A stretch of 64,000 nucleotides of DNA from Sulfoacidibacillus thermotolerans. Its GTDB lineage: Bacteria > Bacillota > Bacilli > Alicyclobacillales > SLC66. Each line of letters starts with the position of its first letter. Within the stretch, counting starts at the first letter, position 1. The position numbers and the translations under genes were made by a program. The notes beneath the pieces were generated by a model. It made no database searches, was not told the DNA's origin, and saw only the letters and a list, made by a program, of their open reading frames with translations. Location of the stretch: contig NZ_MPDK01000010.1 in assembly GCF_003144315.1 (NCBI RefSeq), positions 1 through 64,000 on the forward strand. The letters run 5' to 3'. Shown one piece after another: positions 63,558 to 64,000 of the stretch.

Positions 63558-64000
63558 TTATCCTAATGCTGCTTGCAAAATATTTACTGCCAGCTCTACG
63601 TCTTTTTGCGATACGATTAACGGCGGCAATAATCGAAGAGTATCTGGCCCTGCCGTTAACACAAGCAACCCAAGTTCGCGGCAACGCTCTACAACTTCAC
63701 CGGCTCGCGGTGTTTTTAATTGCATCCCCCACATGAGTCCAAGTCCGCGCACATCAACGATGTCTTCACGCAGCGCTGCCAGTTTCACTAATTCCCCGTA
63801 CAACTGCTGCTCTCTGCGGCGCACTTGTTCAAAAAATCCAGGTGCCGACATCACGTCCATCAATGCTAAAGCCGCCCGTGCAGCAACAGGATTTCCGCCA
63901 AAGGTTGAGCCGTGAGTCCCCGGAGTAAATACTTGCGCCACTTCTTGAACCGCAAGCATCGCGCCCATCGGCAACCCACCTGCCAATGATTTGGCCATCG
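63558..64000 (-). CDS. argD: acetylornithine aminotransferase ArgD (C-terminal part)
   Basis: C-terminal 147 residues; the gene runs off the right edge, so the apparent start Met is internal. The PLP-lysine region TLAK-SLAGGLPMGA is present as MAKSLAGGLPMGA, then HGSTFGGNPVAARAALALMDV and RGLGLMWGMQL of class III aminotransferases, and TLRLLPPLIVSQKDVELAV near the end. Context (argF-G-H) supports ArgD. Confidence 0.92.
   Translation of the reverse strand, partial: MAKSLAGGLPMGAMLAVQEVAQVFTPGTHGSTFGGNPVAARAALALMDVMSAPGFFEQVRRREQQLYGELVKLAALREDIVDVRGLGLMWGMQLKTPRAGEVVERCRELGLLVLTAGPDTLRLLPPLIVSQKDVELAVNILQAALG

Noticed and set aside
1-64000. CRISPR arrays, tRNA or rRNA genes, prophage or toxin-antitoxin modules
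   Set aside because: None was seen on either strand; the region is mostly core metabolic genes.

Overview
The window comes from a spore-forming Gram-positive bacterium of the class Bacilli. Four features support this: a coproporphyrin-pathway hemQ; the rapZ-yvcK-whiA-crh cluster, where the HPr-like protein carries Gln15 (Crh); an HPr kinase; and several GerPA/GerPF-type spore proteins. Moderate GC, many GTG/TTG starts and the gene content would suit an Alicyclobacillus-like relative, but the sequence alone does not fix the genus. Nearly all genes lie on the minus strand.

Layout. 1-1000: the 5' end of a group IIC-like intron at the edge, behind a flagellar hook/rod gene. 1.2-7.1 kb: hemQ, a class A penicillin-binding protein, a CPA2-type antiporter and a secreted C39-like protein. 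7.1-11.2 kb: a cobalamin lower-ligand operon cobU-cobS-cobC-(cobT-bluB fusion), with its own promoter and a leader terminator. 11.6-16.7 kb: an amino-acid permease and pyruvate carboxylase. 16.7-18.7 kb: four short GerPA/PF-like paralogues and an Hsp20-like gene. 18.7-25.8 kb: niaR, an M24 peptidase, a Tag-like fragment, a two-TM orphan, then crh-whiA-yvcK-rapZ and glucokinase. 26-31 kb: aroA, selB and a TPR protein. 31-33 kb: argS. 33-40.7 kb: a peptide ABC transporter (oppD-F-C-A-B) followed by a second oppA copy broken by one TAA codon. 40.9-45.7 kb: a his operon hisZ-G-H-A-F-IE without hisD and hisB. 45.7-49.5 kb: hprK, an MsmX-type ATPase, a PucR-like regulator and csaA. 49.5-54.5 kb: uvrBA with a LexA box. 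54.5-59.9 kb: a motA without motB, then minJ-like, ctpB-like, ftsX and ftsE. 59.9-64 kb: argD-F-G-H.

Themes. HprK, Crh, glucokinase, an MsmX-type ATPase and one good cre match point to CcpA/Crh carbon control. Sporulation shows in the GerP-like set and in a candidate sigma-H promoter overlapping Spo0A-box-like heptamers upstream of ftsEX. The points most worth follow-up are that ftsEX control region, the two oppA copies with a mosaic identity pattern that suggests gene conversion, the cob leader terminator with no recognised riboswitch, the CobT-BluB fusion and the dispersed GerP-like family. No clearly new multi-gene system was found.
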